A stretch of DNA of 5,463 nt from Planctomycetota bacterium (GTDB taxonomy: Bacteria; Planctomycetota; Phycisphaerae; UBA1845). Below are positions 1-5,277 of the stretch, piece by piece. Position numbers and translations under genes: made by a program. Location of the stretch: assembly GCA_022566435.1 (NCBI GenBank), contig JADFIX010000341.1, positions 1 through 5,463 of the forward strand. Reading direction: 5' to 3'. A model generated the notes under the pieces. That model had not been told where the DNA came from. It searched no databases and saw only the letters and a list, made by a program, of their open reading frames with translations. Numbering within the stretch: position 1 is the first letter of the stretch; the number at the start of each line of letters is the position of its first letter.

Positions 1-96
1 GCGCAGCGGGCCGTCGCACTGGGGTGCATCGGCGGCGTGCTGCTTCGGGCGGATCAGCTGCACCCGGTGACCGCGTGCCAGCAGGCCATCGACCAT
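1..96 (-). CDS. Glycosyltransferase family 4 fragment, lacking its true N-terminus and running off the left edge
   Basis: Read on the minus strand from an ATG at 96, the frame is open to the window edge and gives 32 residues beginning MVDGLLARGHRVQLIRPKQ. Family-4 (GT-B fold) glycosyltransferases have this pattern, D/E-GL-ARGH-V-L-RP-Q, just after their first strand, which is usually of the form MRIALVTET-PPE-NGVA-TL. That first strand and glycine loop are absent here: the codons upstream of 96 stay open but are the antisense of the neighbouring repeat gene and do not resemble a glycosyltransferase. The gene therefore appears cut at its 5' end, with no room for a promoter. Enzymes of this type transfer sugars to lipids or polysaccharides at the cytoplasmic membrane. 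The assignment rests on a short stretch recognised from memory. The alternative is chance antisense coding under the plus-strand gene. Confidence 0.5.
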   Translation of the reverse strand, partial: MVDGLLARGHRVQLIRPKQHAADAPQCDGPLR

Positions 97-858
97 GCGC
101 TCCGCATAGGCGGGCGGGGGTTCCGTGGTGGGACTTCGCTGGGCGAGATGTTGTATCGATATCTCGGCGTAGCGAGCCAGAAATACAAACCGCGCCTGAC
201 CATCAAGCGGATTCTGGAATGGGCGGACGAGCACAAGCGGCGGACGGAAAGCTGGCCGATGGTGGAAAGCGGCCCTGCGGGTGCGGTATTCGGCATGAAC
301 TGGAAAAAAATCGATAACGCACTGAACCTTGGACTTCGAGGATTGCCGGGCGGTTCGTCTTTGGCGCGGTTGCTCGGTCGTCATCGTGGGAAGTGGAACC
401 GGAAGGATCGCCCAGCGCTGACCATCAGTAAGATTCTGAAATGGGCGGATGCGCATCATCGACGTACCGGTCGTTGGCCTATCATCGCGTCGGGCCGGAT
501 CCACGGGACGCTGGACGATACATGGAGCGCGGTCAACGCGGCGTTGTTCATGGGTACTCGCGGGTTGCCCGGCGGAACATCGCTTGCCAAGTTCTTGTCA
601 CAGCGAAGAAACGCGCGGAACCGCAAGGGTTTGCCGCGGTTGACGATCAAGCAGATTCTCACCTGGGCGGACGCTTTTCATAAGCGGAACCGCAGGCGGC
701 CTGCTGTGCTCGCCGGAAAAATCCCGCGAACCGAAGGTGAAACCTGGTGTACGGTGGATAAGGCTCTTCTGCGAGGTACGCGCGGTCTGCCCGGTGGTTC
801 TTCGCTGGCGCAAATGCTGGACAAGTACGGCCGCCGGCGCACGCGGTATTGTGCGTGA
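37..858 (+). CDS. Protein of 74-residue WAD-H-RTG-WP / RGLPGGSSLA repeats, function unknown
   Basis: The 273 residues from the GTG at 37 are almost entirely tandem repeats with an exact period of 74 residues (222 bp). The block RG-L-PGG-S/T-SL starts at residues 27, 101, 175 and 249, and the block LTI-(K/S)-(R/K/Q)-IL-WAD-H-(K/R)-R starts at 54, 128 and 202. That gives three full units preceded by the back half of a fourth. Each unit reads as a predicted amphipathic helix, a short WP-type turn, a W-(S/K/C)-V/I-(D/N)-AL helix, and a Gly-rich turn into a SLA-LL helix, and is rich in Lys/Arg. I have seen similar repeats in planctomycete hypothetical proteins but know of no assigned function. A nucleic-acid-binding role resembling homing-endonuclease-associated repeats is only a guess. 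The protein shows no signal peptide or membrane segment. The frame is open to the window edge, the GTG has no good ribosome binding site, and the first repeat is cut, so the real start is uncertain and the gene may be 5'-truncated. Later in-frame starts exist, such as the ATG at 148. Confidence 0.7.
   Translation: MLLRADQLHPVTACQQAIDHALRIGGRGFRGGTSLGEMLYRYLGVASQKYKPRLTIKRILEWADEHKRRTESWPMVESGPAGAVFGMNWKKIDNALNLGLRGLPGGSSLARLLGRHRGKWNRKDRPALTISKILKWADAHHRRTGRWPIIASGRIHGTLDDTWSAVNAALFMGTRGLPGGTSLAKFLSQRRNARNRKGLPRLTIKQILTWADAFHKRNRRRPAVLAGKIPRTEGETWCTVDKALLRGTRGLPGGSSLAQMLDKYGRRRTRYCA
84..852 (+). repeat. 222-bp tandem coding repeat (3.5 units)
   Basis: The repeat gene is built from units exactly 222 bp apart, with boundaries that can be set at the RG-L-PGG codons near 115, 337, 559 and 781. 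The DNA of the units has diverged while the protein pattern is kept, which suggests old duplication under selection on the protein rather than a recent slippage array. Confidence 0.7.
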
Positions 859-894
859 CATGCTTGTGCGCCGTGGCGCGATTGACAATCAACC

Positions 895-919
895 GGTAGG
901 GTGAGTCGTTTGACCTACC
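895..919. repeat. Short inverted repeat GGTAGG / CCTACC
   Basis: Six-base arms at 895-900 and 914-919 are perfectly complementary across a 13-nt spacer. They lie in the gap between two converging genes, 37 bases after the repeat-protein stop. There is no following T-run, so this is not a convincing terminator. It may be part of the same REP-like unit as the stronger hairpin at 940-960. Confidence 0.3.
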
Positions 920-939
920 TGTTTTCTCGGCGAATCAAT

Positions 940-960
940 AGGTGGGTATGGCACCCACCT
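940..960. repeat. Perfect 8-bp stem-loop AGGTGGGT / ACCCACCT
   Basis: The arms at 940-947 and 953-960 are perfect reverse complements around the 5-nt loop ATGGC. It sits between the ends of two converging genes. Neither strand has a T-run after it, so it is not a canonical intrinsic terminator. I recall dispersed GGTGGG...CCCACC palindromes from other genomes, which would make this a REP-type element. It also overlaps a possible -35 box at 948-953, so an operator role is a weak alternative. Confidence 0.55.
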
Positions 961-976
961 TACGCGACTGTATACT
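948..976 (+). promoter_or_regulatory. Possible rightward sigma-70 promoter
   Basis: ATGGCA at 948-953 (4 of 6 to the -35 consensus) is 17 bases from TATACT at 971-976 (5 of 6 to the -10 consensus). It points toward a strong ribosome binding site, AAGGAG at 1001-1006, nine bases before an ATG at 1016. That ATG opens a 79-codon frame (1016-1255), of which all but the first ~20 codons lie antisense to the beta-helix gene. The combination may be coincidence. Confidence 0.2.
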
Positions 977-1074
977 CGTGCGTGCGAGAAACCGATTCCA
1001 AAGGAGCCACAAATCATGCCTGAGCCCGAACCGTCATCACCGTCAAATACGTCGGGCATTACGCAAAGTGGCGC

Positions 1075-3039
1075 TCAAGCCGAAACAGGGGCCTTGACTT
1101 CCGAACGGCGCCGTATGACAAGCGTGCCCGCCGTGCCGACCAGCAACAGCATCACCGTGAGACCCCAGGCTGAGGCGGACGGGACCGCAAGACGACTTCC
1201 GAACTCAATCGCACCGATATCGACCACTTCGCCCCCGATTCGTTCAAAATCGTAGAGGTCGATGGGTATCCGTTCATCCTCGTTTCCGTCGTCATCCAGG
1301 TCGACGCTATCCGGGGGCAGCAACGCATTGTTCCCGGCACCGATCGCGGGAGATCCAGGACCGATTCGTAAATCGTCGTCGTCGGTGCCCAGCGTTCCGT
1401 CTGCGCCGGCAGGATTGACGAACAACGGATCGCTCCAGGGGTTCGCCGAACCGGCCTGTACGAGGCTATTTTGCAGGTCGAGTGTAGTGCCATCCCCTAC
1501 GAAGATCTGCGCAGAGGCTTGGCCGTTTCCGTTTCCCCAAGCGATGGTGTTGTAGACGTTGGTGTGCCGTCCCGCACCCTGAAAGATACCGGCCCGGTCG
1601 GTAGCGTTGGCGGTGTTACCGAAGACCGTGCAATTGACAAACGTGCTTTCACCGTCTGATCCGTAGGAGAAAATCGTTCCCGCCTGGCCGTGGTTCGCGA
1701 CAAACATACAATTGACCATTTCGCAGTCCGCACTATTGCTGCAATAAATGGCTGAGCCCGACGACCCCGTATTGGCAAAGAGTTTGCAGTTGAATAAACG
1801 CACTGACCAAGACGCCACGAACAGACCGCCGCCATCGCCCCCTTGATTGGTATCGAAAACCGACTTGCGTATGGTGAGCGCGCTTTGGACACTGTAGATA
1901 CCGCCGCCTCTGCCGGCGATGCCGACGACCGCGACCGAATTTCCTGAAAACTTACAATCCGAAAGATACGGATCACTCTGAACAAAGAAGATACCTCCGC
2001 CACCGTCGGCAGCCTCTACTAAGTGGGCCCAATTGTCGACAAAATCGGTTTGCAAGATTGTCGGCTGACTGAATTCGCAATACATGCCCCCGCCATCGAA
2101 ATACGCAACGTTTCGCGACAGCGTGCACTTGGTCAACGTGGGTCTTGCACCGCTATGGATGTAAAGGCCGCCACCGGCCGCGTAAGACGTATTATTGGAG
2201 AAATCACAATTCGTAAATTGCGCATCTCCACCCACGACGACGGCTCCACCGCCGCCCAGCGCGCCGTTGGTATGGTTATTCATGAACGCGGTATTTTGGA
2301 CCAGGGTGTTGATGCCGGGGGCGATAAACAATCCGCCGCCCCAGCCTTCGGACTTGTTTTGTCGAAACTCGCATTGGGTGATCACCGCGCCGGCATGATC
2401 GTTCACATTGCCGTGGTTGGATGCGAAGTTGTCGCGAAACGTGCAGAAGGTCAACGTCACGGGTCCATAATACAAGTTCACGCCTGCACCTTGGTCCTTG
2501 CTCTCCGGCGACGGTCCGAAGTTTGGGCCGTCGGCGTACCCGTGGGAGACGGTAAAACCGTCCAGAATGGTGTTCTGCGCTGAGGTTGACGGGTCGTCGT
2601 TTGCGACGACATGATAGCTGTTTTCGTTGTAGTTGAGAAAATCGGGACCGTCATCGTCATCGAGGTCGCCGCTAAGAACCGTCTCGTAGATGCCGATGTC
2701 ACGATCGTCCGGGTTGGACGCGCCGCAGCCGGGGTATCCACCGCGTAGGCTGACGCCTCGGACTAGATAGAAGGAAGATTCTCGATCGCCGAGCGTTTGC
2801 CCTCCCCCTAGATCCGGCCGGTATGTACCGTTGGCCACGCGAATCTCGTCGCCGAACGAGACAATGGCCAGCGCATCCTGCAAATGAACGAATGCGCTAC
2901 ACCAACTTGCGCCATCGTGTGACGCGACGGTGGCATCGGCGTCGACGTACCAGACGGTGCCGGCATGAGCGGCCGGCAAACTGGCTACACAAAACGGCAA
3001 GAACAGGTAACTCGTCCGGCAGAGTGATGTCGTTTTCAT
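1075..3039 (-). CDS. Secreted right-handed beta-helix protein with choice-of-anchor-type C-terminus and IPTL/PEP-CTERM-like sorting signal
   Basis: The 654-residue product begins with a signal peptide (residues 1-26: MKTT start, hydrophobic core LFLPFCVAS, cleavage after AHA). Residues 28-130 form the TVWYVD...GTY-P...RGGYPGC opening common in planctomycete polymorphic-membrane-protein-like proteins. Residues ~155-505 are beta-helix rungs marked by GGG-(L/I/M/A)-(Y/F/V) at about 234, 263, 289, 316, 347, 378 and 403, spaced 24-31 residues apart, with Asn/Cys ladders such as NC-F--N. Residues ~534-614 (DPLFVNP...LRIGPGSPAIGAG...VDIGAIEFG) match the choice-of-anchor Q type ending. Asp-rich loops at 125-133, 553-556 and 579-588 suggest calcium binding. 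The tail is VPSASAWG (619-626), a hydrophobic span (~627-642), then RRR, which is the layout of an IPTL/PEP-CTERM signal processed by an exosortase-like system. The likely role is a cell-surface or exported carbohydrate-binding or adhesin protein; no catalytic residues are recognised. The ATG at 3039 was chosen over an upstream start at 3117 because it starts the signal peptide, has GAGGG seven bases upstream, and the upstream start would place the -10 box inside the gene. Confidence 0.88.
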   Translation of the reverse strand: MKTTSLCRTSYLFLPFCVASLPAAHAGTVWYVDADATVASHDGASWCSAFVHLQDALAIVSFGDEIRVANGTYRPDLGGGQTLGDRESSFYLVRGVSLRGGYPGCGASNPDDRDIGIYETVLSGDLDDDDGPDFLNYNENSYHVVANDDPSTSAQNTILDGFTVSHGYADGPNFGPSPESKDQGAGVNLYYGPVTLTFCTFRDNFASNHGNVNDHAGAVITQCEFRQNKSEGWGGGLFIAPGINTLVQNTAFMNNHTNGALGGGGAVVVGGDAQFTNCDFSNNTSYAAGGGLYIHSGARPTLTKCTLSRNVAYFDGGGMYCEFSQPTILQTDFVDNWAHLVEAADGGGGIFFVQSDPYLSDCKFSGNSVAVVGIAGRGGGIYSVQSALTIRKSVFDTNQGGDGGGLFVASWSVRLFNCKLFANTGSSGSAIYCSNSADCEMVNCMFVANHGQAGTIFSYGSDGESTFVNCTVFGNTANATDRAGIFQGAGRHTNVYNTIAWGNGNGQASAQIFVGDGTTLDLQNSLVQAGSANPWSDPLFVNPAGADGTLGTDDDDLRIGPGSPAIGAGNNALLPPDSVDLDDDGNEDERIPIDLYDFERIGGEVVDIGAIEFGSRLAVPSASAWGLTVMLLLVGTAGTLVIRRRSEVKAPVSA

Positions 3040-3041
3040 CG

Positions 3042-3050
3042 GTCGCCCTC
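3042..3050 (-). promoter_or_regulatory. Ribosome binding site deciding the beta-helix gene start
   Basis: On the minus strand the sequence reads CGAGGGCGACCG directly before the ATG at 3039. This puts a GAGGG Shine-Dalgarno core about seven bases from the start, supporting this ATG over the upstream in-frame one. Confidence 0.55.
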
Positions 3051-3093
3051 GTTGAAGTGATTCGTACATTACATAGCCTCGCGAACGAGGACG

Positions 3094-3122
3094 ATTATAC
3101 GGCGCCGAATAATGCAATGCAA
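3094..3122 (-). promoter_or_regulatory. Sigma-70-type promoter of the beta-helix gene
   Basis: On the minus strand, TTGCAT (3122-3117) is separated by 17 bases from a perfect TATAAT (3099-3094). Transcription would start near 3087, giving a leader of about 48 nt. A CCTCG-TTCG-CGAGG stem-loop (3090-3077) lies at or just after the predicted start point and could cap the 5' end of the mRNA. The -35 box matches only its first three bases. Confidence 0.5.
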
Positions 3123-3152
3123 TCCAAATTCCGCCCTATGTTTTCGCGTTAG

Positions 3153-3190
3153 CCGAATTCGGTCAGCACCTACAGTGACTGTTTATTTTT
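3153..3190. other. Two small palindromes and a T-rich run upstream of the promoter
   Basis: CCGAATTCGG at 3153-3162 is a perfect 10-bp palindrome. ACAGT-G-ACTGT at 3172-3182 is a perfect 5+1+5 palindrome followed at once by TTATTTTTT. They lie 30-70 bases upstream of the promoter of the beta-helix gene, where a regulator could bind. A terminator reading is weak, because the second palindrome leaves only one base for a loop. Confidence 0.25.
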
Positions 3191-3262
3191 TGTACAGCCT
3201 CATCTCTACCCTAAGAAACTATAAAAACGAAGCGTGCTCGCCGTATTGTGGTCAAACGAGAA

Positions 3263-3270
3263 GGCGAATC
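3263..3270. repeat. Left target-site duplication of the IS66-family element
   Basis: GGCGAATC directly abuts the left end of the element and matches GGCGAATA at 4852-4859 directly outside the right end, 7 of 8 bases. Eight-base target duplications are the rule for the IS66 family. Confidence 0.8.
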
Positions 3271-3286
3271 GTATCTGTTTAGCGCC
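3271..3286 (+). repeat. IS66-family left terminal inverted repeat
   Basis: GTATCTGTTTAGCGCC is identical to the reverse complement of 4836-4851. It sits downstream of the transposase stop, with the outer end at 3271. Confidence 0.9.
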
Positions 3287-3294
3287 TGAATGCA

Positions 3295-4656
3295 TCAGGT
3301 TGCAGGAATTGGTCGGCAGATGATGCGGGAGAGGGTGTCGAGGGTCGAGATGGTGTTTTTCCCGCAAGTGGCGAAGAAGCTCCCAAGGCGCTCCTGCGCG
3401 GCGGCGCCGGACCATGTTCGATTTCCGCCGAAGAGCTTGCGGTTGCGCACCGCCGGTCGTATCGCCTGCTCGGCCGGCCAGTTGGTCGCCTCGATGTCCC
3501 GGTGGTAGAGGAAGGTGAGAATCTCCTGGCGATGTTTGGCCAAGTGATTTCTGAATCTGCGATTGCCGGCGTGGGTGCAGCGGGAGTTCAACAGGCGATC
3601 CAGTCGTTTTTCAAGACGCCCGCGCGCCACGGCCAACCCGCGCTCGCTGATCCTGCCGGCATCGCGCCGATCGCGAAGTGCAAGTGAATCCTGGAGGAAC
3701 TTCTTCACCCGGTTCGGGAATCGCGCCGCGGTGCCTGTTGCCTTCTCCAGAAGTTCCGTCGCGCGCCGGAGCAAATGCTCAAGGCATTGCTGGTGAATGG
3801 CATGCACGAACGAATCATACGGCGACCAGCCGTCGTGGATCATTCGCCCGTCGTAGTCGGGGCCAAGGATTTCCTGGGGGACGTCTTTTCCACGGCTGGG
3901 ACGAATGACATAAACCGTCACCGTGTCCGTCACGAACGCCCACATCCACTTCAAGACGCCACCGACTTTCCACCCAGTCTCATCGGGATAGACGGCGTCG
4001 GCGCGACGGACGAGTTGCTTGAGCACCTCATACAGCGGTTCAACCCGCTTGCCCGCGCGGAGAACCGCGTGGGCCGCTCCGCCCCGGGTGACGGGAATAC
4101 GCAACCCATCCTTCAGCAATCCGCAGATGTCGCCGTCACTCAGACCATACTTGTCCTTCATCATGGCGATCATGGCCTGAAGATCCGGACCCAACTGCGA
4201 GGCGGCCGCTCCGACCGCATCGGAGGTCTGCCACGCGTGCCGCGGGCGAAAGCGCTTGCCACAGCGGCGGCACTGCCCAACGTTAATGTCGAATCGTCGG
4301 ATGATCGGTCGCCGGGGAATCTCCATCTGAACTTGTTGATCGACGTGATCTTCATCAACGGCACCGCCACATTCGTCGCATTGTTCGGGCAGTGGCACGT
4401 CAATCATCTCGTCCGGTTCTTGCTCCGGGAGCGGACGATGGGCCTTCGGCCCGTACTTCGTGCCGCTCTTGCGGCCCGGCTTCTTGGGCTTTTCCTTGGG
4501 TGGTCCTTTGGAGAACGGCGCCGCCTGGCGTTTGCCGTCGCGGGTGGCTTTTTCGAGAAGCCGTTCGAGGTGGGCGATGCGGGCTTCGAGTCTGGCGTTC
4601 TGCGCTTCCAACTGTCGGACGCGCGCTTCGAGCTGTTCGTAAGTCGGCCGGGCCAT
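3295..4656 (-). CDS. tnpC: IS66-family DDE transposase (TnpC type)
   Basis: The 453-residue product catalyses transposition of the surrounding element. Residues 1-38 form a Leu/Glu/Ala-rich coiled coil (MARPTYEQLEARVRQLEAQ...), usual for IS66 transposases. Residues 41-75 are a basic linker with PGRKSG. A zinc finger follows with Cys93, Cys96, Cys129 and Cys132 (CDECGG and CRRCG). The catalytic domain shows Asp225 in YPDETGW, Asp275 in IHDGWSPYD and Glu396 in NWPAEQAIRP, followed by RNRKLFGGNRTWSGA, the normal IS66 end of the DDE domain. The length is typical and I see no frameshift. The ATG at 4656 was chosen because it starts the coiled coil, with GGGGA eight bases upstream. The in-frame ATG at 4692 has a better ribosome binding site (AAGGA, five bases away) and would add 12 residues, and a TTG at 4722 is also open. 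The start is thus less certain than the function. Confidence 0.93.
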   Translation of the reverse strand: MARPTYEQLEARVRQLEAQNARLEARIAHLERLLEKATRDGKRQAAPFSKGPPKEKPKKPGRKSGTKYGPKAHRPLPEQEPDEMIDVPLPEQCDECGGAVDEDHVDQQVQMEIPRRPIIRRFDINVGQCRRCGKRFRPRHAWQTSDAVGAAASQLGPDLQAMIAMMKDKYGLSDGDICGLLKDGLRIPVTRGGAAHAVLRAGKRVEPLYEVLKQLVRRADAVYPDETGWKVGGVLKWMWAFVTDTVTVYVIRPSRGKDVPQEILGPDYDGRMIHDGWSPYDSFVHAIHQQCLEHLLRRATELLEKATGTAARFPNRVKKFLQDSLALRDRRDAGRISERGLAVARGRLEKRLDRLLNSRCTHAGNRRFRNHLAKHRQEILTFLYHRDIEATNWPAEQAIRPAVRNRKLFGGNRTWSGAAAQERLGSFFATCGKNTISTLDTLSRIICRPIPAT

Positions 4657-4835
4657 CCTGGCAATCCCCACAACCCGCGTCCATGCGGGCATTCGGTTCC
4701 TTGCATCAATAACAATCGGCAAACCCTGGCCGAAAGCATTGGGGAAACCCAGCCGGGAGAAGGGTTGGAGGGACGTCAGTCGAGTCGGCAGAATGCGGCC
4801 AGCCTTCGCAGGAAGCGGTTCTACAAATCACCGCT
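4657..4835 (-). other. Non-coding leader of the IS66-family element
   Basis: This stretch separates the transposase start from the right terminal repeat. It should hold the element's promoter, but I find no strong -10/-35 pair. The AAGGA at about 4698-4702 serves the alternative start at 4692. A long plus-strand open frame across the element (3775-4860) is only the antisense of the transposase. Confidence 0.5.
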
Positions 4836-4851
4836 GGCGCTAAACAGATAC
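4836..4851 (-). repeat. IS66-family right terminal inverted repeat
   Basis: GGCGCTAAACAGATAC is the exact reverse complement of 3271-3286 and lies upstream of the transposase. The outer end is at 4851. Confidence 0.9.
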
Positions 4852-4859
4852 GGCGAATA
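4852..4859. repeat. Right target-site duplication of the IS66-family element
   Basis: GGCGAATA abuts the right terminal repeat and repeats GGCGAATC at 3263-3270, with the last base differing. Confidence 0.8.
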
Positions 4860-5063
4860 GGACAGGTTCAAGATGCAGATGTCGCGCAGTGGAGATCATC
4901 CTTTCGGCGGAGTTCGTTATATGGTCGAGCTAACGCTCGTGGATTGTGTGTTTGCCGTTTCTTCATTCCGCGGGCTCACGCCCTCGTTGCTCTACACATG
5001 TCGCTAGCCTCGATCTGCGCAAGTCACTAGCGTCGATCTACGCCACGGGTGCGGTCACGCTTC
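4860..5063. other. Gene-free stretch with small hairpins and a degenerate tandem repeat
   Basis: I see no credible coding sequence here. It holds two short hairpins of similar design: CGAGC-TAAC-GCTCG at 4926-4939 and GGGC-TCAC-GCCC at 4972-4983. It also has a degenerate 23-base direct repeat (5001-5023 and 5024-5046, 18 of 23 identical, sharing CTAGC-TCGATCT-CGC). Open frames that cross it are short and lack family resemblance. Confidence 0.5.
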
Positions 5064-5076
5064 GCCCTGAAAGGGC
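5064..5076. repeat. Palindromic repeat type A, copy 1
   Basis: GCCCT-GAA-AGGGC is a perfect 5-bp stem with a three-base loop. The same palindrome occurs inverted at 5222-5234 and in decayed form near 5134-5145 (GCTCTGAAGGGG). Similar GCCCTGAAAGGGC units are, as I recall, dispersed in planctomycete and other PVC/Bacteroidota intergenic DNA. Confidence 0.65.
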
Positions 5077-5091
5077 AGCCACATGTGAGAG

Positions 5092-5110
5092 CCCAGGGCA
5101 TCGCCCTGGG
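5092..5110. repeat. Palindromic repeat type B, copy 1
   Basis: CCCAGGGC-ATC-GCCCTGGG is a perfect 8-bp stem with a three-base loop, 15 bases after the type A palindrome. A second copy lies at 5259-5275 with the loop sequence inverted (GTT for AAC). No T-run follows on either strand. Confidence 0.7.
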
Positions 5111-5133
5111 TCGGCGACGCACATGACCAAAAA

Positions 5134-5145
5134 GCTCTGAAGGGG
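5134..5145. repeat. Decayed type A palindrome
   Basis: GCTCTGAAGGGG differs from GCCCTGAAAGGG by two transitions, and the bases after it (TGCTAC) also resemble those after copy 1 (CAGCCAC). The unit seems older or no longer selected for pairing, since only part of the stem can still form. Confidence 0.35.
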
Positions 5146-5221
5146 TGCTACAAACAATCGATCCCAAACGTTCCATTCATCAAACTGAAAGACGATGGCG
5201 ACTTAAGACTTTGTCTGTTGC

Positions 5222-5234
5222 GCCCTTTCAGGGC
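5222..5234. repeat. Palindromic repeat type A, copy 2 (inverted)
   Basis: GCCCT-TTC-AGGGC is the exact reverse complement of the copy at 5064-5076 and lies 24 bases before the second type B palindrome. Confidence 0.65.
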
Positions 5235-5258
5235 TCCTACGTTTTTGCGTTCCGGTCC

Positions 5259-5275
5259 CCAGGGCGTTGCCCTGG
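5259..5275. repeat. Palindromic repeat type B, copy 2, at the intron junction
   Basis: CCAGGGC-GTT-GCCCTGG is a perfect 7-bp stem. Outer CCGG arms (5252-5255 and 5276-5279) could extend it past a three-base bulge. Relative to copy 1 the outermost pair is lost at the side facing the group II intron, where the predicted 3' splice junction (near 5273/5274) falls. Confidence 0.6.
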
Positions 5276-5277
5276 CC

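Larger units (their letters stand above)
3271..4851 (-). mobile_element. Complete single-gene IS66-family insertion sequence, 1581 bp
   Basis: The element is bounded by perfect 16-bp inverted repeats: GTATCTGTTTAGCGCC at 3271-3286 and its reverse complement at 4836-4851. The match extends to 17 bp if the flanking C/G pair is counted. An 8-bp target duplication with one mismatch flanks it. It carries one gene, an intact TnpC-type DDE transposase whose stop lies eight bases inside the left repeat. The accessory genes tnpA and tnpB of classical IS66 are absent, which fits the ISBst12-type branch of the family. Intact ends and an open gene suggest a fairly recent and possibly still mobile insertion. 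It landed in the region upstream of the beta-helix gene promoter and interrupts no gene that I can recognise. Confidence 0.9.

Noticed and set aside
895..960. Rho-independent bidirectional terminator between the converging genes
   Set aside because: The hairpins lack a T-run on either strand. The position would fit but the sequence does not.
1497..2003. A 168-codon minus-strand frame, and other long frames inside the beta-helix gene
   Set aside because: They are shadows of the beta-helix gene in other frames, with no recognisable family and with no start signals that I could see.
3040..3117. An upstream start for the beta-helix protein (26 extra residues)
   Set aside because: It would place the TATAAT box inside the gene and put a charged stretch ahead of a standard signal peptide. 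The ATG at 3039 has its own ribosome binding site.
3212..3289. A short plus-strand frame reading KTKRARRIVVKREGE into the IS left end
   Set aside because: It is about 25 codons, lacks an ATG start, follows a stop at 3212-3214, and ends just inside the element. There is too little to call a disrupted gene.
3775..4860. A 361-codon plus-strand open frame across the IS66-family element
   Set aside because: It is the exact antisense of the transposase, which has clear family motifs. The frame is kept open by high GC and shows no domain or signal of its own.
5064..5275. CRISPR array
   Set aside because: The palindromes are few, differ in family, are irregularly spaced and carry no uniform spacers.
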